A DNA stretch of 64,000 bases from Aquilaria yunnanensis (lineage: Eukaryota; Streptophyta; Magnoliopsida; Malvales; Thymelaeaceae): NCBI GenBank assembly GCA_039654915.1, contig CM077600.1:32993992-33057991 (forward strand). Reading direction: 5' to 3'. The stretch's first letter is position 1, and each line of letters begins with the position of its first letter. The translations under genes were made by a program, and so were the position numbers. The notes beneath the pieces are model-generated. The model saw nothing but the letters and a program-made list of their open reading frames with translations. It ran no database searches and was not told the DNA's origin. Below, piece after piece: positions 54,508 to 64,000 of the stretch.

Positions 54508-54638
54508 AATCTAACTATGAAGGCATGCCCTATTTGGATGATTGTTGTGATGAGGAGTATGCCATGGAAGGAAAGCTTCTGGTGGCAATAAGAGCTTTTA
54601 ACATGCAAGTCAGAGATAAGGCAGACAAAAGAGAAAAT
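54508..54638 (+). pseudogene. Chromovirus gag-protease junction fragment
   Basis: The frame continues after the hAT element as YLDDCCDEEYAMEGKLLVAI and then ADKRENT, the acidic linker before the protease of plant chromoviruses. Similarity stops at the inverted-repeat arm at 54639. The downstream codons to 54785 are not recognisable. Confidence 0.65.
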
Positions 54639-54668
54639 ACCATTCAGAGTGGACAGACAAAACACATG
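54639..54668 (-). repeat. Right arm of the 30-bp inverted repeat
   Basis: Begins ACCATTCAGAGTGGACAG. It is the reverse complement of 19289-19318 with one mismatch. Confidence 0.75.
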
Positions 54669-54785
54669 TATAGAAAAGTCGAGCGCCGTTCTGTCAACAA
54701 AATGGAAAAGAAAAAAGTCCCGAAAGTTGTGGAAAAGTCGAGCGCCAGCAAGAACGACTTCACCGGTAATCTACGGAGCTTGTGA

Positions 54786-56926
54786 AATTGCTACTAACTG
54801 ATTTTACCGTAAACACCAGCAACCAGAAAAATTGTCAAACCAAGCCCAATCGAGTATTATGTTTTTCAAGGGTCAAATAATAACACATCATCTGTAGTAA
54901 TCTTTCATATTAAATCTTTTATATTTGATAAGAGATTATATTCAATTATTTGTGTTTCAGTGACCACCACATTAATTAGTGCGTTTGACAGTTGTCTTAA
55001 TTAAATTTTTGTAGAACTACTTTTATGTATTATATATCTTTAATAAAATTTACAACTTGACACATGAGTTTTGTACTCTGTTTAATATTAATATAAGCGT
55101 TAAAGTTTTTAAAAAAAATTAACAAAATGTAGTTTTCAATTTTTAATTTCAACAAATTTAACTCTATTATTAATAAATTATCTAAGATTGTGATGCAAAG
55201 AACAGAAATTGTTACCAAACAAGGAGAATTTATATTTTATATAAGAAATAACTATTACCTCCACCAACTATTTTGTCTGGTTTAGCTCTAATTTTGGCTA
55301 GATGTCTTTTTCCGGTCAATAATTTTTTCTACTCAAACACTTAAAAACTGCTTAACGAGTCTTTAGCATTGACGTTACGCATCTGGTGCCTCAAAAGGTA
55401 GACTAACGTGTGTAGAAAGTGTTGCAGCGGCGAATCACAACGACGTGCAATGTCCAGTTTGCAGGGGTGAAGATGAATCAATTGACCATGCAATTGTTTT
55501 AGAGAGAATCACAATTTGGCCCCCAATTTTTACTATAAATTACACTTTACACCTTTTATTTCAGAAACCTCTAAAAAGCCTCACGAGGCTTTAAAAAAAC
55601 CTACTTTTAAATTGAGATATTATGCAGAATTGAAATCTACCTTTCCACTCTTGTTGTACTTTAACTGTTCTAAAACTTGACGTAATTTGAGCCCTAGTGC
55701 TATTTAGGTTGAGAATAATGTTCTTTTTTTAGCGTATGACTAATTAGTTTGTTTCCTATTCTAAAATTGAGTTTCTAGCTCGGAAACTTCGTGCTCGCTG
55801 GCCGGTGGTTTCGATCCATCTAGTTCACCATTTAATAGTTTCAGGCTCCAGTGCCTGTCTACTTGGTTGTAATTTGCTTTTAGGAATATCCACACAATTG
55901 AACAAATGAGTTCAATCAAATACTGGGCCTTTTTAGCCTGAATTAGAAGAGCAGCATGCTGTTTCATCAGTTTATGCTTTTATGATTCTGAAAACGAGTT
56001 TATGGTCTTTGACATTACATGCAGGCAGACAATGTTGAGGCAGCCTCTAATATGCTTAAAGATACCTTAGTGGTGATATGGGATGTCTTTCTGCAATGTG
56101 AAACCTTTCTGGTACAAGCATAAGGAGGTTCCCATGTGCACGTCTTACCCAGATTAATATACACGTTCTAGTGTCGGGAAGTAATTTTGATGGAAAACTT
56201 ATGTTAAGCTTGAGGGGGCGGAGCTTTAAAGTGTGTAATCTTAAGATTAAAGTAGAAAATGAAGTCTTCTGTTTTGTTTTCGTTTCTACAAGAGGTTGTA
56301 TGCATTATGCATGCAGTTTCACATAGCAAGGTTGGCAGAAACTGGGAGTCAGCTTTGATATGAAAATTTGTTTTTCTTTTCCGTCTTGTCAAATATTCTG
56401 TGCCGCAAAAACAAAAAAAAGTGCCCCGAGCCTTTTATTCTCTGCTTCTATCTCTTCCTTTGTTTCTTCTTATCTGCTTCTTTGGTTCTTGGCTGCTGCT
56501 TCTCTACTTTGTCTGCTGATTTTCAGAGAGGAACGCCAACGACAATCTCGGCGCCCACAATTGTCTCATGCTAGCATTTTTTAACTTTTGTCAAACAAAA
56601 AGTTATGGCAAGGTGATCTTATCGTATAATTACTCAAGTTATTATATGGCGATGAATGAAAGAATTAGAACATGGATGACCCCGAAATATTGGGTTAAAC
56701 CTAAATATAGGCCTCATTGATTATTCCCACAGAAGAAACATGTAGGCGTGTGTATATATATTACATTGAAAATTCAGCACACAACTTTTGCCTGGGTAAT
56801 AAGAAACCTAGATATCAATCGGCTCCTCACAGGCTAATTATTCTCACATAATGCACAAGAAGATAAAAGTAGCACACGCACAGGGGGAGGAGAGAGGGTA
56901 GTGATTAATGATAAGAAACGAAATGA
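54786..56926. other. Intergenic DNA between the nested stack and the terpene synthase gene
   Basis: AT-rich sequence, with the 3' untranslated region of the terpene synthase gene at its right end. No conserved protein, RNA gene or clear element end is seen. Short open frames around 55761-55967 and 56360-56584 have no recognisable motif. Confidence 0.5.
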
Positions 56927-58807
56927 TCAATGGAGAGGGAGCTGGTGAATGAGCAAAGCAGCCACAAAGTCCTTGAGATAATCAGGGAAGGTGTAGGCAT
57001 CCGTATCGGTGTACATGAACTGGTTACTACGGGTGAAGTTGAGCACTCGCATGAGCACTGCCTTAGGAACCTCTGTTGGTCGCAAAAGCCCTTCATTCAT
57101 GTCCTTCCATGCACTCTCAATTCGCTTGTACAACTCCTTCACTGCTTCCTGCTTTGTGGCCCCGTACTCTTTCATGTAACATTCTACGGCGGTGTCTACA
57201 TGCCCCCTCTTTTTCTCAAACTGCAAGTAAAGCAAAGCATTCACGCAAACGTACACCAACATTAATTCATGATTTACATAGCTATTGTTTTCAGGGTTTA
57301 AGGTTTAGGTTGAACTCTGTGTTTGTGTGTGTGTCTCTATATATATATATAATTAAAATTAAAGTACCTCATTGGTCATTATGTCATCTAGGAGTCTTGT
57401 GATTAATGAAGAAGCAGTAAGAATCTTGGGGGTGGTCAAGAACCACTCAAAAGCATCTATGCTTATATTGTCTCCCATCCCAAGCAAAGACGAGGGTATG
57501 AGTAGAGGACAAGTGCTGGTGTGGATTCCCAGCTTAAGGTACTCCTCCAATGTAGGTGTATAATTTTGGCTGAACCATCTAGCTTCTGTCAAGTAAATTC
57601 TTGCTTGCCTCTTCATCTAATATATACATACATCATCAAATTAAACTAGTTAGTTGCCAAATAATTAATGTTGTGAATAAATTACTTAAGAAGCCTAGCT
57701 ATTTTTGCTCAAGGAGTGTATATATTATATAGAAATTAAGGGAACTGCATGCATGAGCACGACCATTTCTACAGCGTAGTTGAGGCGATAGGATTTCCCA
57801 AGTTTGGCCATGTCCTCCCCAATTTCATCATACACATCCAGCAAAATTTGATACAACTCTTTGCTGCATTCATTATTCAACCCATCCATTGCATTTTTAT
57901 CCCACCTGCAGAAATCACATTTATAATTAATTAATATTCATTGTTTCCTTTCCTTTTTGCTCTCCCTAATATATGGATGTTATATACGATGAACCTACCT
58001 TTGAATGGCTTGTGTGAGGAGCTCCAGTTCTTCGATTGTCCCATAAGCATCGTACATATCGTCAAGAAGAGAAGTAAGAGCTATAACTTTGGTCAATATC
58101 TTTCTACCCAGTGCATAACAAGGCTCATAATACACCGCTAGTACCCAAAAGAATAATTCTGTTATTCTATCCCTTGCATACGGTAGTCTCCTTGGAATAT
58201 CCAAATCTTTCCACCACCTTCAATTCACAAGAAAAAGAAAGTGACATATATATATGGAAATTAATTATTTCGACACCCTTTAGTTTAAACGTCAGTTAAA
58301 GATCGAGATCAGGGTAAATGCATGCATGCATGCATGCATGCCAATTACCTTGCTAACTCTCTCAGCTCGTTTTGATGCAACTTTTGTAAGATATTGAAGT
58401 CCAACTTAGCGAAAGTCAATACAACAGGAGTGTTGAGCAAAGGATACACAGAGATATAGTACTTAGCCTCCAGCCTTGGGATGTTCTTTGGAACAGGGTA
58501 CTTCAATGCCTGACTTGCTTGTGCTGCCAGTTTTGGGCTTGAAGATGTGTCCTCTGCAATGGATTTGAGGTGCTTCGTGCTGAAATCAAATGCCTGTTCA
58601 AGTATATCTTCTCCATGCAGCCTTACACATGCAGCCTCATGCAAGCTTAACAGCCCTCTAACATCTTCACTCAGAGATTCCTTCAACTTCCCACTTTCAT
58701 CCTTAAACTTGTTAAACAAGTCTGCAATTCAGAAGCCAATAAATAATACTACTAATTAACCAACCAAGGATATATGTTCTGAGTTAAACGTACTTATATT
58801 GACAAGA

Positions 58808-58843
<36 letters not shown>

Positions 58844-59485
58844 TTACCGCATGAAACAGTTAGGCCAGATTGCCGAAGTAGAAGAAACAGCAGCGAGATA
58901 CCATGAAGGTTGTCATTTTTTTCAAGGCAATTATCAAGATTCTTATGAATTCCCTGCAAGAGGTTTTCAATTTCATCCTCGAAATGGTAAGCTACGCCTA
59001 ACCGCTGGATCGAGTCAATCAAGTCCAGTTGTTCCCAAGGCTTGTCTAGTCCGGCTAATAGGAATTCCCTCACCTGTTCCTTCAGCTTTTGGTGCTCCCA
59101 TGGGTGCTTTGTTTCCTTCTCAAAACGGTTATTGACCAATTAATTATTGTGCCACAAATATGGTTTTTATATTCACACTAGTCTCTTAACACGTTCCTTA
59201 GACATGTATAATATAAAATGCATATATAGATAGGAGTATAATTTGTGCGAATTTATTAACATTTTAAACATTAATTTGAAACCCTATTGTGAATTAAAAC
59301 CAAAAAATGTTAGTAAATTGAAATAACAATACCATTTGATATGTTATGGTATAACTTAATTTTTTGTTCACTTACATAAACGCTTAATATATGGAGAATA
59401 TTTTATACCTAAAATTAATTTTTTTAATATGAAAGACCTATAAATTGTCATGTGAAACTTTAACGTAAGTTTTATAGGATAATAA

Positions 59486-59525
<40 letters not shown>

Positions 59526-59663
59526 CTAGTTAGCTATAGTGCCAGAGGAAGAAGTTTGTAAAAAAACAAAAGGTACCAGAGGAAGAATAGGGGATGATAC
59601 GAAATGTTCCCCCCAGATGTCGGCCTGAAAATTCGCAAGTGGACGATTCGTCTTTGACGTCAT
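56927..59663 (-). CDS. TPS-a-type terpene synthase, probable cytosolic sesquiterpene synthase (7 exons, 544 aa)
   Basis: Cyclises a prenyl diphosphate, probably farnesyl diphosphate, in the cytosol. Exons on the minus strand: 59663-59577, 59118-58848, 58721-58349, 58217-57999, 57905-57764, 57616-57368 and 57220-56927. All junctions have GT-AG, and the sum is 1635 bp, giving 544 codons plus stop without interruption. Exons 3, 4 and 6 (373, 219 and 249 bp) have the sizes usual for plant TPS genes. Motifs: RP-X8-W at R7-W17, RDR at 259-261, DDMYD at 296-300, and DD-X2-T-X3-E at 441-449 spanning the exon 6/7 junction. There is no transit peptide before [12 protein letters not shown], which fits TPS-a. 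The start of exon 2 and the end of exon 5 (donor GTCGTG) are the least certain borders. The product cannot be predicted. Confidence 0.9.
58811..58841. repeat. (TG)n microsatellite in intron 2 of the terpene synthase gene
   Basis: Fifteen TG units, ending six bases from the splice donor of exon 2. Confidence 0.95.
59489..59524. repeat. (TA)n microsatellite in intron 1 of the terpene synthase gene
   Basis: About 18 TA units, inside the 458-bp first intron. Confidence 0.95.
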
Positions 59664-59760
59664 GACCTTTGAATAACCTGATTGCTGCTCCACCAGTTAG
59701 ACAAGCTTTTTCCTGAAGACCTTTTGTGGCTTGCGATGCCACTGGTAATGCCACAAGCGT

Positions 59761-59770
59761 CCTATTTATA
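59761..59770 (-). promoter_or_regulatory. TATA box of the terpene synthase gene
   Basis: On the minus strand TATAAATAGG, about 100 bp before the ATG at 59663. A start about 30 bp downstream would give a 5' leader near 70 nt. Confidence 0.7.
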
Positions 59771-60129
59771 ACATTAACTTTTAGGTAAAAATTACCAAAA
59801 ATCTCTTAAGGTTTGACCAAACCTACAGTTTTATCCTCACTTTTCATACACTTACAGTTACCCCCTCCAACACTGACACTCTTATTCAGCATCACCACAA
59901 AAAAGAGGAAATGTCTTATTTTGCCACCCTAACCTTCTTTCATAAAAACGTCAGCCACCAAATTCTGCCAAACTCAATTTCAACCCCACCAATCCTGCAC
60001 GCTCAAGGCTTATCTGACGCAAAAACCACTCTATCCAACGAGTATTTCTTGTGTGCGCTTGGCAGTTGGCACACAAAAAAAAAAAAAACGAATTAGTATA
60101 CCATAAATCCCCTTTCATCTGACAAATAC

Positions 60130-60225
60130 GGAGAGGTAGTTCAGGTGGTTAAAAGTACTTGGATAATGCGACATTAATTAAATCGGCAGCGTCCGACACC
60201 TTGCTACCACAGTTTTGTCTTCTTT
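60130..60225 (+). repeat. Possible SINE-like fragment
   Basis: GGTAGTTCAGGTGGTTA resembles a pol III A box, followed after about 45 bases by GGCAGCGTCCGACACC (a poor B box) and a T-rich end. The match is partial. Confidence 0.3.
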
Positions 60226-62950
60226 TAATTTTTCAGGTTTTACTTGTTTTGCTTTTGGTTATGTTGCTTTTTTTTTTTTTTTTTGGTGTATTCTACCTAC
60301 CATTTTATTTTTATTTTCCTATTCCATTTTTATCTTAGGCTTTTCCCCCCAGTTTTATTCTTTGTTTATTTAGATATTATTATTATTATTATTATTATTA
60401 TTTTCAAATATGTTTATTTTTTAAAAAAATAATGAAGAAAATCAGTTATTTTTTATTTTATTAGTGGGTATTTATTATTTTACTAATTCATATATGTTCT
60501 TTTAGGTAAACAAGTTGTTCTTTTAATATTTATTTATTTTTATAATTAAACAAAATCAGACTAACATATAGCTAATAAAGGAACAACTAATTACCAAAAA
60601 AGAACAATTAGAAATTGATGAAAAATAAATATTTAATAATATTTTTATTCTTTTATTAGTATCTCTTTATTTTTTTTATTAGTATATGTTTGTTCTTCAG
60701 ATGAACTAGTTATTTGTTCTTTTATTAGTAGTTATTTGTACTTTTATAAATTCATATTTGTTCTTTTGGAGAAACTATTTTTTTTTCTCTTATTAATAGT
60801 TCTTAGTTCTTTTATGAGTAGCTCTTCGTTTTGTTATTAGTTGGTGTTTGTTCTTTCATTCATTCAATTTTGTTCATTTAATAAACTTGATGTTTATTAT
60901 TTTATTAGTAGTTATTTGTTCTTTTATTAATTTAAGTTTGTTCATTTAGATAAACTCAATGTTTGTTGTTTTTTTAGTAACTGTTTGTTCTTTTATTGAT
61001 ATGTGTTTGTAATACACTAAAGTAATGGTGATGAGATATTGCAACTCATTTTAATTGTACTATTTTTCTTTTATAGGTTTTTTTTATAAGTTCTTGCTTG
61101 TTCTTTTAGAGAAACAATTTTTTTGTTCTCTTATTACTAGTTGTTTGTTCTTTTATTTGTTGTTTTTTTTTATTAGAAAGTGTTTATTCTTTTGTTAGTT
61201 CATAGTTGTTCCTTTAGATGAACTTAATGTTTATTCTTTTGTTAGTATCTCTTTATTCTTTTATCAGTATATATTTGTTTACCGGTGGTCCCCTAGCTTA
61301 TTTTTTTTATCTTGTTCGGGTACCTTACCTTTATTTTGTCCTATTGAGATACCTTATCTTTTATTACGTGTCCTATTTAGGTATTTTCTTTTAATTTCAA
61401 GGTTAAGTTTGATGAAAAATGATGACATGGCATTAAATAATACCAAAATAAATTTAAAATGATAACTTTGGACCATAAACTTTTCCAACCACTAATTCTA
61501 AACCTAAAATTTATAAATCTAACACATAAACCACCACGTTTACCACGCTCACAATCACGCTCAACCCTCACTCCATCAGAACGATGCTAGAGGTGTTCTT
61601 GGCAATGTCTGTCGCACCTGCTATGGTGATTCCGATGTCTACCCTCCTTAATGTTGGAGCATCGTTCACTCTGTCCCCTGCCATCCCACAAATGTCATTC
61701 ACTTTGTCCCCTGCCATCCTGCCATTGTCACTCTCAGCCGCCTCTCACCGCCGTGCGATGCTTCGATTTGATCTCGTCTAACTGATTCACTACTCCCTAA
61801 TGCCACAGTCGTCACTCTCAGTCGCTTCCCACCGGCGCGCGATGCTCTGATTTGATCTCGTCTAGCTGATTCACTGTCATCGCTATTAGCCGTTTCCCAC
61901 CGCCACGCGATGCTCGGATTTGATCTCGTCTAGTCAATTCACTGCTCCCTAATGCCGCCGTTGTCGCTCTCACCTGCCTTCCACCGCTGCATGATGCTTT
62001 GATTTGGTGGAGGTAGGCGGCTACGGTGAGGAGTTAGTTGGAAAAGTTTAGGGTTTGAATTTTTTCAAATCCCAGTACTTGACCCAACAAAAATAATGGT
62101 TTAGGTGCTACATTTGTAAATTTTGGGGTTAGAATTAATGGTTGGAAAATTTTAGGGTCCAAAGTTGTTATTTTAAGTTTATTGTAGCTTTAATTAATGC
62201 CACATTAGCAATTTTGGTATTATTTAATGTCATGACATCATTTTCTGTCAAACTTAACCTTGAAATTAATGAAAAGTACCTAAATAGGACACATAATAAA
62301 AGGTAAGGTATCTCAATAGGACAAAATAAAGATAAGGTACCCGAACAGGATAAAAAAATAAGCTAGGTGACCTCCGGTGAATTTTACCCTTTTATTTATT
62401 AATGTTTATTAGATAAACTAGTTATTTGTTCTTATAATAGTAGTCATTTATACTTTTATAAATTCATGTTTGTTCTTTGGGAGAAACTATTTTTGTTTTG
62501 TTATTAGTAGTTCTTTGTTCTTTTATAAATGGCTTCTTGTTCTTTAATTAGCTAGTATTTGTTTTTTTTGTTAGTTCAAGTTTGTTCATTTAGATAAACT
62601 TTATATTTATTGTTTTATTAATAGCTATTTGTTCTTTTAGTAATATGTGTTTTTTTTTTGTTAGTTCAAGTTTATTCAATTAGATGAACTCGATATTTAT
62701 TCTTTTATTAATAGTTATTTGTTCTTTTATAAATTTATATTTGTTCATTTAGATGAATTTAATGTTTGTTATTTTATTAGTAGCTCTTTGTTCTTTTCTT
62801 GGTTTGTGTTTGTTCTTTTATAAGTTCATGTTTGTTCTTTTAGTTGAAGTAGTTGTCTATTATTTTATTAATAGATACTTGTATTTTCATAAGTAGCAGT
62901 TTGTTCCTTTTTCAGTTTATTCTTTTATTCAATTCCTCCTTAACTAAACA
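60226..62950. repeat. Low-complexity region built on TTGTTCTTTTATTAGTA-like repeats
   Basis: Dozens of degenerate copies of TTTGTTCTTTTAT, AGTAGTTATTTG and AGATAAACT, with an (ATT)n run at 60375-60405. The long-TIR element at 61281-62380 interrupts it. No gene is seen. Confidence 0.8.
61281..62380. mobile_element. Non-autonomous element with long terminal inverted repeats (MITE or foldback, 1.1 kb)
   Basis: The left arm (61281-61532) and right arm (62097-62380) are imperfect inverted copies, for example CTAGCTTATTTTTTT, GTTCGGGTACCTTACC and GACATGGCATTAAATAAT on the left. The centre (about 61560-62030) is more GC-rich, with three to four units of about 75-80 bp built on GCGATGCTCTGATTTGATCT and CGTCTAGCTGATTCACTG. 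No transposase is present. A target duplication could not be fixed, so the superfamily is open. Long TIRs would fit a Mutator-like or foldback origin. Confidence 0.75.
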
Positions 62951-63244
62951 AGGAAAAGAGATAAGTTTATGTTATTTTATTTCAAATTTAATATAAAAGA
63001 GTATTTATACCATAAATCTACCAAAAAGAGACAAACAATAGCAAAAAAATAAAGAATAAGAAAAAGGTAGACAAATAATTTTAAAAAAATAAGAAGAAAT
63101 AAGAATAATATAAAAGTAAATAAATGACAAAAATTGAGGGAAAAATAAAAAGGTAAAAATGAGAAAAAAAAATAAAATTCAAAAATGGGAATAATAGAAA
63201 AATGAAAAGAAGGGAAAAAAACTAGGAAAAAAAGTGAAATGAAG

Positions 63245-63370
63245 ATAAAAGTTGGAAAAAGAAAAGAAAAAACACGTGCAAGTGGCAACAAGGATTCGAA
63301 CATGAGTAGCCAAGCTTCATTTAAGTGTCTCCAACTAAATCTCCTAGTTTCCCGCTTTGTCTTAAGCATG
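63245..63370 (-). repeat. Possible tRNA-derived SINE remnant
   Basis: On the minus strand GGAGATTTAGTTGGAGACAC (A-box-like) is followed 30 bases later by TGTTCGAATCC (a good B box) and TTGTTGCCACTTGCACG, then a T-rich tract. This is the layout of plant tRNA-related SINEs. Confidence 0.4.
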
Positions 63371-63499
63371 TTAAACATCTATATATATAGGAGCGTGTCC
63401 TGACGCACACAAGAGGTACTCATCTCCAACACCCTTCACCTTCATCTTCACACCCATCTTGTCTATAGCCATCCACTGCACCGCCCCACTATAATTCAT

Positions 63500-64000
63500 C
63501 ATGTGATGCCCCCAAAATCCTAAGTAATTAAGCCTCGGGCTATGAGGATTTAGGGCTTAAGAATTTTTTTAAATTGGGAATTAAGCTCATTAAGATTGGG
63601 AGACACTAAATTAAGTGGGACCGGGGAGTATGATGAGTGTTGGACACTCTCAGAATTTAAACTTGGCTTAGGCCAAGTAAAATGATAAAAATTTAAGGTG
63701 GGGGACTCAATTGGACAAATGAGACTTCTGGTGGTTGGGCTCAATTGCCCAAATGCGAGGAATTGAGGGGCCAAAAGTTTGATTAGCCAATTTTAAAGGC
63801 ATTGGATGCCATGGCTGCCACCTTCTTCCATTTTTCATTATTTTAATTCGTCTCTCATCCAACTCATCACTTAGGATTCTTTCCCCCACCTACTTGTCCC
63901 TTACTTTTGACAAACTCTCCCAACTTTCATCAAAGTATTCCAATTTGTCCCACACTTTTGACTATCTCACCCACCCCCACACAAGTCTTCCAATTTGTCA
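63500..64000 (+). repeat. Possible LTR start of another retrotransposon, cut by the window edge
   Basis: TGTGATGCCCCCAAAATCC resembles the first bases of some plant chromovirus LTRs. The sequence then runs on without coding features to the window end, so it cannot be confirmed here. Confidence 0.25.

Noticed and set aside
56930..57402. Plus-strand open frames of 108-111 codons opposite the terpene synthase last exon
   Set aside because: They are mirror frames of terpene synthase coding sequence, with no family similarity.
60130..60225. tRNA gene suggested by an A-box-like sequence
   Set aside because: There is no acceptor or anticodon stem and no good B box. At most it is a SINE fragment.

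Overview
This window is nuclear DNA from a flowering plant, most likely a eudicot. It is AT-rich and dominated by nested plant-type LTR retrotransposons, and it carries one host gene with seven exons, a TPS-a terpene synthase. The species cannot be named from the sequence.

Layout. (1) Positions 1-18781 hold an old, decayed Ty3/gypsy element of the Tat/Ogre type on the minus strand (called E1). Its 3' LTR is cut by the left window edge. (2) Positions 19397-54638 hold a transposon stack at least four layers deep. A decayed chromovirus gag on the plus strand was split by a minus-strand Athila-type element (19491-53456). The Athila was later split inside its protease/RT region by a very young plus-strand Tat/Ogre element (E2, 24469-49627, 25.2 kb, perfect 5-bp target duplication, near-identical 4-kb LTRs). 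A 712-bp hAT-type element sits in the same chromovirus gag. (3) Positions 56927-59663 hold a seven-exon sesquiterpene-synthase-like gene on the minus strand, apparently intact (544 aa). (4) Positions 60-64 kb are intergenic, with low-complexity DNA, a long-TIR MITE, SINE-like fragments and a possible LTR start.

The striking content is the cargo of the Tat/Ogre elements. Besides an extra ORF1, a gag-protease ORF and a pol ORF with two RNase H domains, E2 carries between pol and its 3' LTR four tandem, intact 182-aa genes. These resemble the cysteine-rich nucleic-acid-binding proteins of flexiviruses. After them comes an intact, intronless LOG-like gene (cytokinin riboside 5'-monophosphate phosphoribohydrolase). 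Three of the four small genes and LOG have their own TATA box, and LOG is preceded by a TGACG-rich tandem array. Seventeen copies of an 86-bp double-hairpin repeat lie before the 3' LTR. E1 carries the same cargo in the same order, but broken: three small-gene copies and a LOG with a frameshift and loss of the catalytic glutamate. A third cargo fragment, one small-gene copy plus the LOG trailer without LOG, lies inside the Athila element. A mobile element that combines a virus-like putative silencing suppressor with a cytokinin-activating enzyme is the best candidate here for an undescribed system.

In E2, gag-pro and pol are separate ORFs, but a 198-bp interval between them has splice signals that would join them exactly in frame. 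The same sites survive in E1. Stops in E1 are mostly C-to-T or G-to-A changes, as expected for a methylated, silenced copy.
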